DNA of 12,711 bases from an uncultured Prevotella sp. Lineage in GTDB: Bacteria > Bacteroidota > Bacteroidia > Bacteroidales > Bacteroidaceae. The translations under genes and the position numbers were made by a program. The stretch spans positions 1 to 12,711 of the forward strand of contig CALCHM010000200.1 in NCBI GenBank assembly GCA_937901345.1, written 5' to 3'. Each line of letters opens with the position of its first letter. The stretch's first letter is position 1. Below are positions 1 to 6,516 of this stretch, one piece after another. Under the pieces are notes generated by a model. It made no database searches, had not been told where the DNA came from, and worked only from the letters and a program-made list of their open reading frames with translations.

Positions 1-43
1 GCCCAAAGGGCGGAGGGGTCTGTAGTAGAGGGTAAACTTCTAT

Positions 44-122
44 ATTATTGCCTTTTTTTGTCACGCAAAGGCGCAAAGCATCGAAACGTTTTAGGCAATA
101 ATGAAGGAGATATTTGCGTGAC
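44..122. repeat. Two interleaved 10-bp inverted repeats (pseudoknot-like order)
   Basis: Arm A, ATTATTGCCT (44-53), is the exact reverse complement of AGGCAATAAT (93-102). Arm B, GTCACGCAAA (60-69), is the exact reverse complement of TTTGCGTGAC (113-122). The order A-B-A'-B' is interleaved, so as RNA both stems can only form together as a pseudoknot; as DNA the two are alternatives. No reading frame is supported over 1-155. A small GCCC-AAA-GGGC hairpin sits at 1-11 and may belong to whatever lies left of the window. No function is assigned. Confidence 0.6.
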
Positions 123-156
123 CCCTGGTTGCCCCAAGAACTTTTACAAACAGGAG

Positions 157-413
157 TAGATAGGTCTTCCAGGTTTCTGGAAAGTTATCTTACCAGGTTA
201 GATAGGTCTTCCAGGTTTCTGGAAAGGTTATCTTACCGGGGTAGATAGGTCTTCCAGGTTTCTGGAATGGTTATCTTACCAGGGTAGATAGGTCTTCTAG
301 GTTTCTGGAAAGGTTATCTTACCCGAGTAGACAGGTCTTCTAGGTTTCTGGAAAGGTTATCTTACCGGGGTAGACAGGTCTTCCAGGTTTCTGGAAAGCT
401 TATCTTACCAGGA
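157..413. repeat. 43-bp tandem repeat array, six units
   Basis: Six direct units start at 157, 199, 242, 285, 328 and 371, with a short partial seventh at 414-420. Five are 43 bp; the first is 42 bp because one G is missing. Each unit starts TAGAYAGGTCTTC, carries the palindrome TTCCAG-GTTT-CTGGAA (TTCTAG in units 4 and 5), and ends TTATCTTACC plus a variable 4-base joint. The start and end of a unit (GGTA-GATA and TATCTTACC) can also pair with one bulge, so a unit can fold as a stem with an inner hairpin. The period is not a multiple of three and every unit contains TAG, so this is not a protein repeat. There are no unique spacers, so it is not CRISPR. The array lies upstream of a T9SS cargo gene; its role is unknown. 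Confidence 0.9.
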
Positions 414-500
414 TAGATGGTCCGCAACCATGGTAACAACCCTGCAGCTCGCGAACTTTAGGTCTGTGGATGAGATCCATGAGGAGTGAATTCCCACTTG

Positions 501-539
501 GCAGGTAGGGACGCACTGCCCTGTGCTGCGACTTTTTTT
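501..539 (+). terminator. Stem-loop followed by T-tract (candidate intrinsic terminator)
   Basis: GCAG (501-504) and AGGG (507-510) pair with CCCT (519-522) and CTGC (526-529), with small internal bulges. Seven T residues follow at 533-539. This would end a + strand transcript coming from the left, for example one running through the tandem array, before the promoter at 591. An alternative GGCAG/CTGCC pairing exists in the same sequence. The stretch 421-500 has no supported gene; it contains a TGGAT-GAG-ATCCA hairpin. Confidence 0.5.
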
Positions 540-590
540 AAAAAAAACAAAAAAAAATGCAATAAAGTTCGTTAATTATAGGTCTTGTGT

Positions 591-598
591 TAATTTTG
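591..598 (+). promoter_or_regulatory. Bacteroidota -7 promoter element for the Asp-box protein gene
   Basis: TAATTTTG matches the Bacteroidota housekeeping -7 consensus TAnnTTTG exactly. It lies just after the candidate terminator and about 120 bp before the ATG at 718, giving a leader of roughly 110 nt. A clear -33 TTG is not present; GTTCGTT at the expected distance is only a partial match. The remaining 599-717 shows no gene and no strong structure, and is A-rich just before the start codon. Confidence 0.45.
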
Positions 599-717
599 CG
601 GTTGTCATAGAAGCCTGTTGGCGCAATTTATGGAAGAATTGTCTGCTTGTGGCTGCTATGTTCTATTGCAAACAATACACACTTTAAATATATTAACAAA
701 CTAAAAAAATTAGACTT

Positions 718-2064
718 ATGAAATTAAATTACACTTTCAAACTTTTTAAGTGTATGGTGGTTGCTGTAGTGGCATGTTTTGCTTCTGCATTGTATGCGCA
801 GACTCCAAAGTGGGAAAAGATTCACGACTTTCCCGGCACCAATGACTTTTTCATTACCAAGACTGGTAACTTGTTGATGGCCGACCTTTTGTTTGACTGG
901 AATACTTATGCAACCTATGGTGGCATCTACATCTCAAAGGATAAGGGTGAAACATGGACCAAGACCGGTGCGAAGGACTACTGTTACAACTATTTTATTG
1001 AAAACGACGAATACATTTTTGCAGCTGCCGGTGCTTGCCGTGTGGCACGTTCAAACGACGGTGGCGAAACATGGGAAATGTTGAGCTACCAGAATCAGGT
1101 GGTCGACGTGTTGGGCGAAGAAAATCTGGAATATGCTTTAGCTTATAGCATGGCAATCTACGATGACAAGTTGTTCGTTGGCGACTTTACAGGCGGCGGT
1201 ATCGTTTATTCGGCCGACAATGGTGAAACATGGGTGGCTACCGATGTGGAAACTTTGAAGTTTGATGCCGGAAAAGGTGGAAAGACAAAAGAACTCCAGG
1301 CTGACAAGAAGGACACAAGATTTGTTGAGAATATTTATAATATGATGGTTTACAACGGCGATTTGTATGCCTTCGGTACTTACTGCGTGTTCAAGTATCT
1401 CCCCGAAACAAATTCTTGGGAAACACTTGACATTAACAGTAACTTCATGGCTGTTGGTACTATCTATGAAGGCAAACTCTGCACTGGTCGCAGCGTGCCT
1501 AACTTTGATTCCGGCACACCTTTCATCGTCACTTTGGACGAAAACGGCGTATGGGGCAAACTTGGCTACCATGCTACTGCAGACTACGACTGCAACATCC
1601 GCGCGATGCATTCAGACGGTTCTGCGCTCTACATTGGTATGCAGACTAAGGGCTTCCACTACACTCAGGATAGTGGCTACAACTGGGAATGTGTGAACGA
1701 AGGATTGCCTTACAACGAAGGCGACTTCACTCCAATGAGAATTAAGACCGATGCCGAGTACATCTATTTGGCTGCCTACTCACAGGACAACAACAGCGGC
1801 CTCTACCGTCTTGCTAAGAAGGATTTGAATTTGGTGGACGCTATCAGCGACGTTAACGACAATTCGGGCGATGTTAAATTCGATGGTGCGCAATTGAAGT
1901 TTGGTGCTTCAACACAGAGCGCAGCGGTTTATGACATGAGCGGACGTCTGGTGCTTCGAACTGCAGGCAATAATGTCAACGTGAACCATTTGAATTCAGG
2001 CGCATATCTCTATAAGGCCGTTCAGAATGGCAAGAGCGTATGTGGCAAGTTTATGAAGAAATAA
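718..2064 (+). CDS. Secreted Asp-box (BNR-like) beta-propeller protein with T9SS sorting domain
   Basis: This 448-residue protein starts with a signal peptide (positive n-region, hydrophobic core about residues 12-25, likely cleavage after ALYA at 27). Four Asp-box motifs of the form S/T-x-D-x-G-x-T/x-W are visible: SKDKGETW (73-80), SNDGGETW (112-119), SADNGETW (165-172) and TQDSGYNW (316-323). Such motifs mark beta-propeller folds found in sialidases and in sortilin/VPS10-like or photosystem-assembly-like propellers. No sialidase active-site set is recognised, so enzymatic activity is not claimed. Residues about 388-448 form a type A T9SS C-terminal domain (VYDMSGRLV, then NSGAYLYK and a basic end), so the protein should cross the outer membrane and be displayed or released. 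It has its own -7 promoter element upstream and a perfect hairpin directly after the TAA. The binding partner is unknown. Confidence 0.85.
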   Translation: MKLNYTFKLFKCMVVAVVACFASALYAQTPKWEKIHDFPGTNDFFITKTGNLLMADLLFDWNTYATYGGIYISKDKGETWTKTGAKDYCYNYFIENDEYIFAAAGACRVARSNDGGETWEMLSYQNQVVDVLGEENLEYALAYSMAIYDDKLFVGDFTGGGIVYSADNGETWVATDVETLKFDAGKGGKTKELQADKKDTRFVENIYNMMVYNGDLYAFGTYCVFKYLPETNSWETLDINSNFMAVGTIYEGKLCTGRSVPNFDSGTPFIVTLDENGVWGKLGYHATADYDCNIRAMHSDGSALYIGMQTKGFHYTQDSGYNWECVNEGLPYNEGDFTPMRIKTDAEYIYLAAYSQDNNSGLYRLAKKDLNLVDAISDVNDNSGDVKFDGAQLKFGASTQSAAVYDMSGRLVLRTAGNNVNVNHLNSGAYLYKAVQNGKSVCGKFMKK

Positions 2065-2076
2065 TCAATGGAATAT

Positions 2077-2118
2077 AACTCACAGACCACGACACGGAGG
2101 TGAAGTGGTCTGTGAGTT
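2077..2118 (+). terminator. Perfect 14-bp hairpin after the Asp-box protein gene
   Basis: AACTCACAGACCAC (2077-2090) and GTGGTCTGTGAGTT (2105-2118) are exact reverse complements with a 14-nt loop, beginning 13 bases after the stop codon. The following sequence GCTTTAATGG has only a weak T-run, so it may act as an RNA 3'-end stabiliser as well as, or instead of, an intrinsic terminator. Confidence 0.65.
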
Positions 2119-2186
2119 GCTTTAATGGCTTGACGTCATGACAGGCTCAAGGCATTAGGGCTGTTGTAAAAAGTGAAAGAATCTTT

Positions 2187-3986
2187 ATGAAATTATATCA
2201 TTTGAAAAAACAAGCACTTGCTACCGTGCTTTCAACATTCGTGCTGACTGCTGCTGCACAGGCAGAACTGGAGGTTTCGCTCTCAACCGGCTTTGAAACC
2301 GGAATGCCGGAAGGCTATACTACCCACGACCTGGATGGACGCGAACACCATTTCACAATGGTGCAATTGGGCTTGGCAAACGGCGTGTCGTGGATGTGCA
2401 TGAAAGAGAGTGGCAAGAGCAATCGCTACGCTGCAAGTACGTCGAAACACAAAATTCAGAGCGGCGTTGAAAATATTGCTGCCAGCAACTGGCTGGTGAC
2501 ACCTCAGGTGCGTATCCTCGCAAGCGATGCTGTGCTCACATGGCGTGCGCAGTCGGTGTGTGAGTCAATCGACGAGGGCGACACCTACGAAGTTTACGTC
2601 AGCACAAAAGGCAACCGTCCCGAAGATTTCAAAGGACAACCTGTATTTAGAATAGAGGGCGAAAGTGTCAATAGCTGGACTTCCCACGAAGTCAAATTAG
2701 GGCAGTTTGCCAATCAATACGTTTATATCGCATTTGTCAACAAAAGCCTGCAGCGCGAAATCCTTGCCATCGACGACATTAAAGTGCAGAGCAGCAAGGG
2801 CACCATTGACCTCAGCAGCAGTTGGGATAAGTTTATCTACGGCACGCAGACTGCAAAGCTGGGCGGAGCGTTGAAGAACAATGGCGCAGGAGAACTCAGT
2901 GCATTCAGCGTGTGTGCTGATGTGGAAGGCGAAACCCTTAAAATAGATTGCAGCGACGCGCTGGTTAAGACCGGCGAAACCTTTGAATTTGAATTTGACA
3001 AAGAGTTTGCCACAATTCCTGGCGACACTATCAATTATAAAATATGGGTAGAGTGGGGCGAATGGTTGCCCGACACGTTGAAGGCATACACACTTCCCAT
3101 GTTGTTCGACCCCTATCGCCGCATCGTGATAGAAAAAGGTACTGGTATGTGGTGTGGCTATTGCCCGACAGGCATAATTGCCATGGAGCGCATGAAGAAA
3201 AAATATCCTGAAGAGTTCATTGGTATTGCCGTGCACTACGACGATGATTTCCACGTGAATGGCTACAGCGATGAAATCAAATTTTCGTCGTTCCCCTCCA
3301 TGTATGTCAATCGTCAGCACATGGTGGCGCCAATGGTGCTTACGTACGAAACCGGGAAATACGATTTCACAATGGGAAGTGGTGGTGTTGAAACAGCCTT
3401 CCTTGAAGAACAGGGCGAAGAAACCATTGCAGACATCAGCGTAGTGGCACATCATGAAGCCGACAAGATTATAGCGAAGGCTACAACGCGCTTTGCCATA
3501 AGCAAGTCGGATTTGGACTATCGCATCGCCTTTGTTGCGGTCGAAGACAGAGTGACAGGACCCTATCAGACCAACTATTATAGCGGCAACACGGGCTACA
3601 CCTTAGATGGCTTTGCTGAATTGCCACAATATATTGCACCATTCGTTTTTGACGACGTGGCACGCAGTATTGCCGGTGAGGTTTATGGCATTCCGGCATC
3701 GGTGCCCACTGCTGTTGAAGCCGGAGCTTCCTACACTTTTGAGCATAAGTTTGAAGCAAGTGGCATTAGCAATTACAGCAATGTGCGCATTCTGGCAATG
3801 CTCATCGACGTGGCTACTGGAGAGATTGTCAATGCTGCACAGGCACAATTTTCGACCACAGGAATTGATGCCGTTACAATGGAGCAGGGCAAAACAGCGG
3901 TTTACTACGACCTTAGCGGACGTCGCGTGGCACAACCTGCTGCGAAAGGCGTTTATATCCGCAATGGCAAGAAAGTGATGCAATAA
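2187..3986 (+). CDS. Secreted Omp28-type protein: adhesin-like domain, thioredoxin-like CGYC domain, T9SS tail
   Basis: This 599-residue protein has a signal peptide ending near AAAQA (residue 26). Residues about 32-200 resemble the choice-of-anchor/cleaved-adhesin beta-sandwich known from Porphyromonas-type surface proteins: it opens FETGMPEGYTTHDLDG, has SNWLVTPQV in the middle and closes with LAIDDIKVQ. A linker of about 100 residues leads to an Omp28-related thioredoxin-like domain with the motif MWCGYCP (C323, C326) and a probable cis-proline at SSFPSMYVN (P370). The last ~43 residues (YYDLSGRRV, then KGVYIRNGKKVM) are a short T9SS-type sorting tail. The expected location is the cell surface or outside, where the CxxC pair could act on disulfides; that activity is inferred. 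The gene sits 122 bp after the previous T9SS cargo gene, past its terminator-like hairpin; no clear promoter is visible in the gap, which holds the palindrome TGACGTCA at 2131-2138. Confidence 0.85.
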   Translation: MKLYHLKKQALATVLSTFVLTAAAQAELEVSLSTGFETGMPEGYTTHDLDGREHHFTMVQLGLANGVSWMCMKESGKSNRYAASTSKHKIQSGVENIAASNWLVTPQVRILASDAVLTWRAQSVCESIDEGDTYEVYVSTKGNRPEDFKGQPVFRIEGESVNSWTSHEVKLGQFANQYVYIAFVNKSLQREILAIDDIKVQSSKGTIDLSSSWDKFIYGTQTAKLGGALKNNGAGELSAFSVCADVEGETLKIDCSDALVKTGETFEFEFDKEFATIPGDTINYKIWVEWGEWLPDTLKAYTLPMLFDPYRRIVIEKGTGMWCGYCPTGIIAMERMKKKYPEEFIGIAVHYDDDFHVNGYSDEIKFSSFPSMYVNRQHMVAPMVLTYETGKYDFTMGSGGVETAFLEEQGEETIADISVVAHHEADKIIAKATTRFAISKSDLDYRIAFVAVEDRVTGPYQTNYYSGNTGYTLDGFAELPQYIAPFVFDDVARSIAGEVYGIPASVPTAVEAGASYTFEHKFEASGISNYSNVRILAMLIDVATGEIVNAAQAQFSTTGIDAVTMEQGKTAVYYDLSGRRVAQPAAKGVYIRNGKKVMQ

Positions 3987-4006
3987 TCGCCAAACGAAGC
4001 GGCAGA

Positions 4007-4105
4007 GCAGGCTGCGATATTGCCTGCAACAATAGCCTCAATGGTGGACTAATAGCTTTATCCCCTTTGCTTTACCCTTCGGTCAGCGACCGTTGGTTCA
4101 GGGGA
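4007..4105 (+). other. Two hairpin-forming segments after the Omp28-type gene
   Basis: GCAGGC (4007-4012) pairs with GCCTGC (4022-4027). Further on, TCCCCT (4061-4066) pairs with AGGGGA (4100-4105), enclosing a second hairpin CGGTC-AGC-GACCG (4080-4092). Neither is followed by a good T-run. They may help end or protect the + strand transcript. No gene is supported between 3987 and 4214. Confidence 0.35.
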
Positions 4106-4129
4106 ATCATGTCCTAGGTGGGGCATCCG

Positions 4130-4144
4130 CTATATTATTGCCTT
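4130..4144 (+). repeat. Second copy of the 15-mer CTATATTATTGCCTT
   Basis: This 15-base word is identical to 40-54 at the left end of the window. Both copies are intergenic and on the same strand, which suggests a dispersed intergenic element in this genome. Upstream sequence is not similar between the two copies. Confidence 0.5.
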
Positions 4145-4153
4145 GATACAACA

Positions 4154-4198
4154 AACGAAGAGGATGCATCAATGTAAATATGACGCATCCTCTTCGTT
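4154..4198. terminator. Long 17-bp hairpin, probable bidirectional terminator after efp
   Basis: AACGAAGAGGATGCATC (4154-4170) pairs with GACGCATCCTCTTCGTT (4182-4198) with one mismatch and an 11-nt loop. It begins 16 bases past the efp stop on the - strand and also lies between the convergent ends of efp and the Omp28-type gene. T-rich sequence follows on both sides (TTTGTTGT on the - strand, AGTTTTAT on the + strand). Confidence 0.75.
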
Positions 4199-4214
4199 AT
4201 AAAGTTTTATGCAA

Positions 4215-4781
4215 TTATGCCTTTACGCGGTTTTGGTATGAACCGTCGCGAGTGTCGATTTCGATGATTTCGCCTTCTTCGATGAAGAGGGGAACACGAA
4301 CCTTAGCGCCTGTTTCAACCACAGCATCCTTGAGCGTGTTTGTTGCTGTATCGCCACGAAGACCGGGTTCTGTGTAAGTAATCTGAAGACGTGTCTTCAC
4401 GGGCATTTCTGCGTAAAGAACAGTTTCAGTAGAAGAGTCGCTTACAACTTCAACAGTGTCGCCTTCCTTCATGTATTCTACGCCAGTGATGAGGTCCTTA
4501 GCGATAGGAATTTGTTCGAACGTTTCGTTGTTCATGAAGATGTAGTCAGTACCTTCCATGTAAAGGAACTGATAGGGACGGCGTTCTACGCGAACATCTT
4601 CGAGAGCTTCACCGATGTTAAAGCGCTTTTCGAGTACACGACCAGAAACTACGTCCTTCAAAGTGGTACGCATGATGGTGTTACCCTTACCAGGCTTAAC
4701 GTGGAGGAAGTCGATGCAGAAGTAGAGCTTACCGTCGAGGCGGATGCAAGTGCCCTTCTTAATGTCTTGTGATTTAATCAT
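4215..4781 (-). CDS. efp: Translation elongation factor P
   Basis: This 188-residue protein has the normal EF-P length. EF-P binds the ribosome between the P and E sites and relieves stalling at consecutive prolines. The N-terminal KOW-like domain carries the tip loop HVKPGKGNT, with K32 at the place of the lysine modified in many bacteria. The middle and C-terminal OB domains follow, ending with the conserved GxxVRVPLFIEEGEIIEIDTRDGSY-type stretch shortly before the C-terminus. The start is set at MIKSQDIKKG: the in-frame extension up to 4844 would run back through the promoter and has no EF-P similarity. The gene has its own TAnnTTTG element about 35 nt upstream and a strong hairpin after its stop, so it is probably transcribed alone. 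Confidence 0.97.
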   Translation of the reverse strand: MIKSQDIKKGTCIRLDGKLYFCIDFLHVKPGKGNTIMRTTLKDVVSGRVLEKRFNIGEALEDVRVERRPYQFLYMEGTDYIFMNNETFEQIPIAKDLITGVEYMKEGDTVEVVSDSSTETVLYAEMPVKTRLQITYTEPGLRGDTATNTLKDAVVETGAKVRVPLFIEEGEIIEIDTRDGSYQNRVKA

Positions 4782-4815
4782 AAAATAAATATTTGATGTT
4801 GTTGAATTTCGGGCG

Positions 4816-4823
4816 CAAAGATA
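4816..4823 (-). promoter_or_regulatory. -7 promoter element for efp
   Basis: On the - strand this reads TATCTTTG, an exact match to TAnnTTTG, followed by CGCCCG. It predicts a leader of roughly 25-30 nt before the efp ATG at 4781. No clear -33 TTG is seen at the usual spacing. Confidence 0.65.
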
Positions 4824-4880
4824 AGAATTTCTGTTGAAATTCATACCCTTTTTGAGTAAGAAACCGCATGTGGCAGTGTG

Positions 4881-5711
4881 TTATCTGCGCACATTCCACA
4901 TTTTATTGGTGCCACCAGCGTCAAAGAGTACGTCAATATTAGCACCCTGCTTTTCAGCAATGATTTCCCAAGCGCGGAGTTCGATAAACTGTTCAGTAGA
5001 GAGTCCGAGTTCCTTCTGATATGCCTTGTCGGCAATAGCACGCTGACGTTCTGCGGCTTCACGTGCTACGAGCATTTCGCGGCGAGATTCTTCCGTGCGC
5101 TTCGCCTGTGTAGCAGCTGCGGTGTTATCCATTTCAGCTTTCTGCTTTTCGTTGGGAAGGGCGCGACCGATAACTACATTTACTACGTCAACAGGGAGTG
5201 TGCCGTGTTTCTGGCTGAGCGAAGCAATGTAATTTTCCATGTCTCTCTTCACCGCGATATTGATGGAGTCAAGCACTTCGCGGTTACTCATGAGGTCAAA
5301 CGGACCAAAGTTAGAGATGTAACCACGCACGATGTTGCGGTACTGTTCCTGGATGACATTCTCATACCAATTTTCACCATAGTTCTTAATCAATATGGGC
5401 GACCTGTTGTCTTGCACTTGAAGCTGAATCTGCGTGTTAAAGTCCAAAAGGGTGTTATCGTTAGAAGTGGCATCGTCCAGTTTTTCATCAAACTTTTGGG
5501 GAAGCATGGACACGGTAACGTAAGAGGTCGAGAACCACGTGTATTTCAGTCCTGTTTCAACGGGAGTTTCGTCTACACCGCCCGAACCAAAGATGTAGGG
5601 TTTGTGAATCAATACCGCTTCTTCACCAGCGTCGGGAGTAACGCTTGTGCAGGATGCCATACCGAACAAAATAGTTCCGCAAAGCAACATGTTTTTTGTC
5701 AAATGCTTCAT
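4881..5711 (-). CDS. SPFH (band 7/prohibitin-type) domain lipoprotein
   Basis: This 276-residue protein begins with a lipoprotein signal peptide (MKHLTKNMLLCGTILFGMASC) whose lipobox cysteine is C21. After a short linker, EEAVLIHKPYIFGSGGVDETPVETG and the later TLLDFNTQIQLQVQDN pattern fit the start and core of an SPFH/band 7 domain. EMDNTAAATQAKRTEESRREM and following residues (about 187-230) form the Ala/Glu-rich coiled coil typical after such domains. SPFH proteins usually form large rings at a membrane and hold proteases or lipids; the lipid anchor here would place it in the envelope, possibly the outer membrane (inference). The start at 5711 is chosen because upstream codons would push the hydrophobic segment inward. 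It follows the LuxR-type regulator after 67 bp that hold three TAATAGGGAG-like boxes. Confidence 0.8.
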   Translation of the reverse strand: MKHLTKNMLLCGTILFGMASCTSVTPDAGEEAVLIHKPYIFGSGGVDETPVETGLKYTWFSTSYVTVSMLPQKFDEKLDDATSNDNTLLDFNTQIQLQVQDNRSPILIKNYGENWYENVIQEQYRNIVRGYISNFGPFDLMSNREVLDSINIAVKRDMENYIASLSQKHGTLPVDVVNVVIGRALPNEKQKAEMDNTAAATQAKRTEESRREMLVAREAAERQRAIADKAYQKELGLSTEQFIELRAWEIIAEKQGANIDVLFDAGGTNKMWNVRR

Positions 5712-5720
5712 AGTAAAAAA

Positions 5721-5775
5721 TATTAGGGAGTTGTTTTTTTCTAATAGGGAGTTCATTTGCAGTAATAGGGAGATG
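5721..5775. repeat. Three TAATAGGGAG boxes at 21-22 bp spacing
   Basis: TATTAGGGAGTT (5721-5732), TAATAGGGAGTT (5742-5753) and TAATAGGGAGAT (5764-5775) are direct repeats spaced by 21 and 22 bp, about two helical turns. They fill the 67-bp gap upstream of the SPFH lipoprotein gene. A fourth copy, TTAGGGAGTT, is at 6441-6450 upstream of the neighbouring regulator. They could be operator sites, or simply micro-repeats of the kind seen in other spacers here. Confidence 0.55.
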
Positions 5776-5778
5776 GTT

Positions 5779-6372
5779 TTAGATATCTTCCACCTTTATC
5801 AACCCGTGTGTCAGCGCATAAACCGTGAGCGCCGAGACGCTTTTGATGCCGAGTTTATCGGTGATGTTTTTGCGGTGGGTTACTACGGTTGGCAGACTCA
5901 CGCACAGTTTATCGGCAATTTCCTTGTTGATATATCCCTTTGTGAGCAGTTGGAGCACCTTGATCTCACGTTGTGAGAGTGGTGACGGTTGCTGGTCGTG
6001 GTATTGCGTAGGGATTTGAGAAACCGAGGGGTGCTGCGTATGCTTTCCGTGCGCCATTTCAGCCAGGCGGATGAAGGCGTGGGTGAGTTGTTCTTCGCTT
6101 TGTGTACAATCTAAAGTGTGAAAGTCACGTGGCAAGCGTCCGCGCTCACCGCCTTCCACCAATATGATGGTTTGGCGAATGTGAGCAAGGAAAAACTGCG
6201 CATTTTCTATCAGTACCTCGGGCGATATGAAGTAGTGGAAGAATCGTCCGCCCGACTCTTCTAACTCGGCATATCCCGAGAAACAACTGATTTCTGCCAT
6301 CGGCATGATTTTCTCTATGATGCTGGCGAGTCCAAGCGCAGCCAGAGTGTTGGGGTGTATGATTGCAATCAT
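5779..6372 (-). CDS. LuxR-type DNA-binding regulator with degenerate receiver domain
   Basis: This 197-residue protein has a C-terminal LuxR/FixJ helix-turn-helix (about 131-192): LSQREIKVLQLLTKGYINKE, then IADKLCVSLPTVVTHRKNIT and DKLGIKS, with all usual landmarks. Residues 1-105 have the outline of a response-regulator receiver (IIHPNTLAALGLASII resembles the usual DDHPLxxxGL start), but the acidic pair is missing, and where the phospho-aspartate is expected the sequence is HYFISPEVL. It is therefore probably not controlled by normal phosphorylation. The start at MIAIIHPN (6372) is chosen because the 31 upstream in-frame residues come from simple-repeat spacer DNA. It lies between an ABC-2 permease and the SPFH lipoprotein gene. 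Targets are unknown; local control of these neighbours is a guess. Confidence 0.8.
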   Translation of the reverse strand: MIAIIHPNTLAALGLASIIEKIMPMAEISCFSGYAELEESGGRFFHYFISPEVLIENAQFFLAHIRQTIILVEGGERGRLPRDFHTLDCTQSEEQLTHAFIRLAEMAHGKHTQHPSVSQIPTQYHDQQPSPLSQREIKVLQLLTKGYINKEIADKLCVSLPTVVTHRKNITDKLGIKSVSALTVYALTHGLIKVEDI

Positions 6373-6390
6373 TGGGTGAGGTGTTGAGGT

Positions 6391-6516
6391 GATTAGGGCG
6401 CTTCGCTTTGAGGTTTTGAGGCTAAAAGTCTTTGAGGACTTTAGGGAGTTTAGGGTCAAGAGCATGGTCCGTATGGTTCTTAAAACCTCAAAACCTTGTA
6501 ACCTTAAAACCTAATC
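6391..6516. repeat. Inverted spacer arms between permease stop and regulator start
   Basis: Arm 6391-6428 and arm 6479-6516 are imperfect reverse complements in the same register. GATTAGG at 6391-6397 and AGGTTTTGAGG at 6411-6421 match their reverse complements at 6510-6516 and 6486-6496 exactly, with an unmatched 13-nt segment of equal length between them on each side. The right arm overlaps the permease stop codon at 6515-6517; the left arm begins 19 bp from the regulator ATG. Confidence 0.65.

Noticed and set aside
172..180. LexA/SOS-box reading of the array palindromes
   Set aside because: TTCCAG-GTTT-CTGGAA does not fit a LexA site that I can name with confidence, and six copies at 43 bp far from a start codon are unlike an SOS operator.
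157..413. CRISPR array
   Set aside because: The units are contiguous and nearly identical; there are no unique spacers and no cas genes in the window.
1138..1611. - strand open frame opposite the Asp-box gene
   Set aside because: Antisense to a well-supported secreted protein; no start context or domain.
2697..3455. Long - strand open frame opposite the Omp28-type gene
   Set aside because: His/Cys/Phe-rich translation typical of an antisense shadow; the + strand gene has signal peptide, CxxC domain and T9SS tail.
4868..4901. Stem-loop at the end of the SPFH gene as a terminator
   Set aside because: ATGTGG/CCACAT pair but the rest needs gaps, the stem includes the stop codon and the T-run after it is poor.
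4878..5726. Long + strand open frame of 282 codons opposite the SPFH gene
   Set aside because: It is antisense to a gene with a clear lipoprotein signal and SPFH/coiled-coil pattern; the frame has no recognisable domain.
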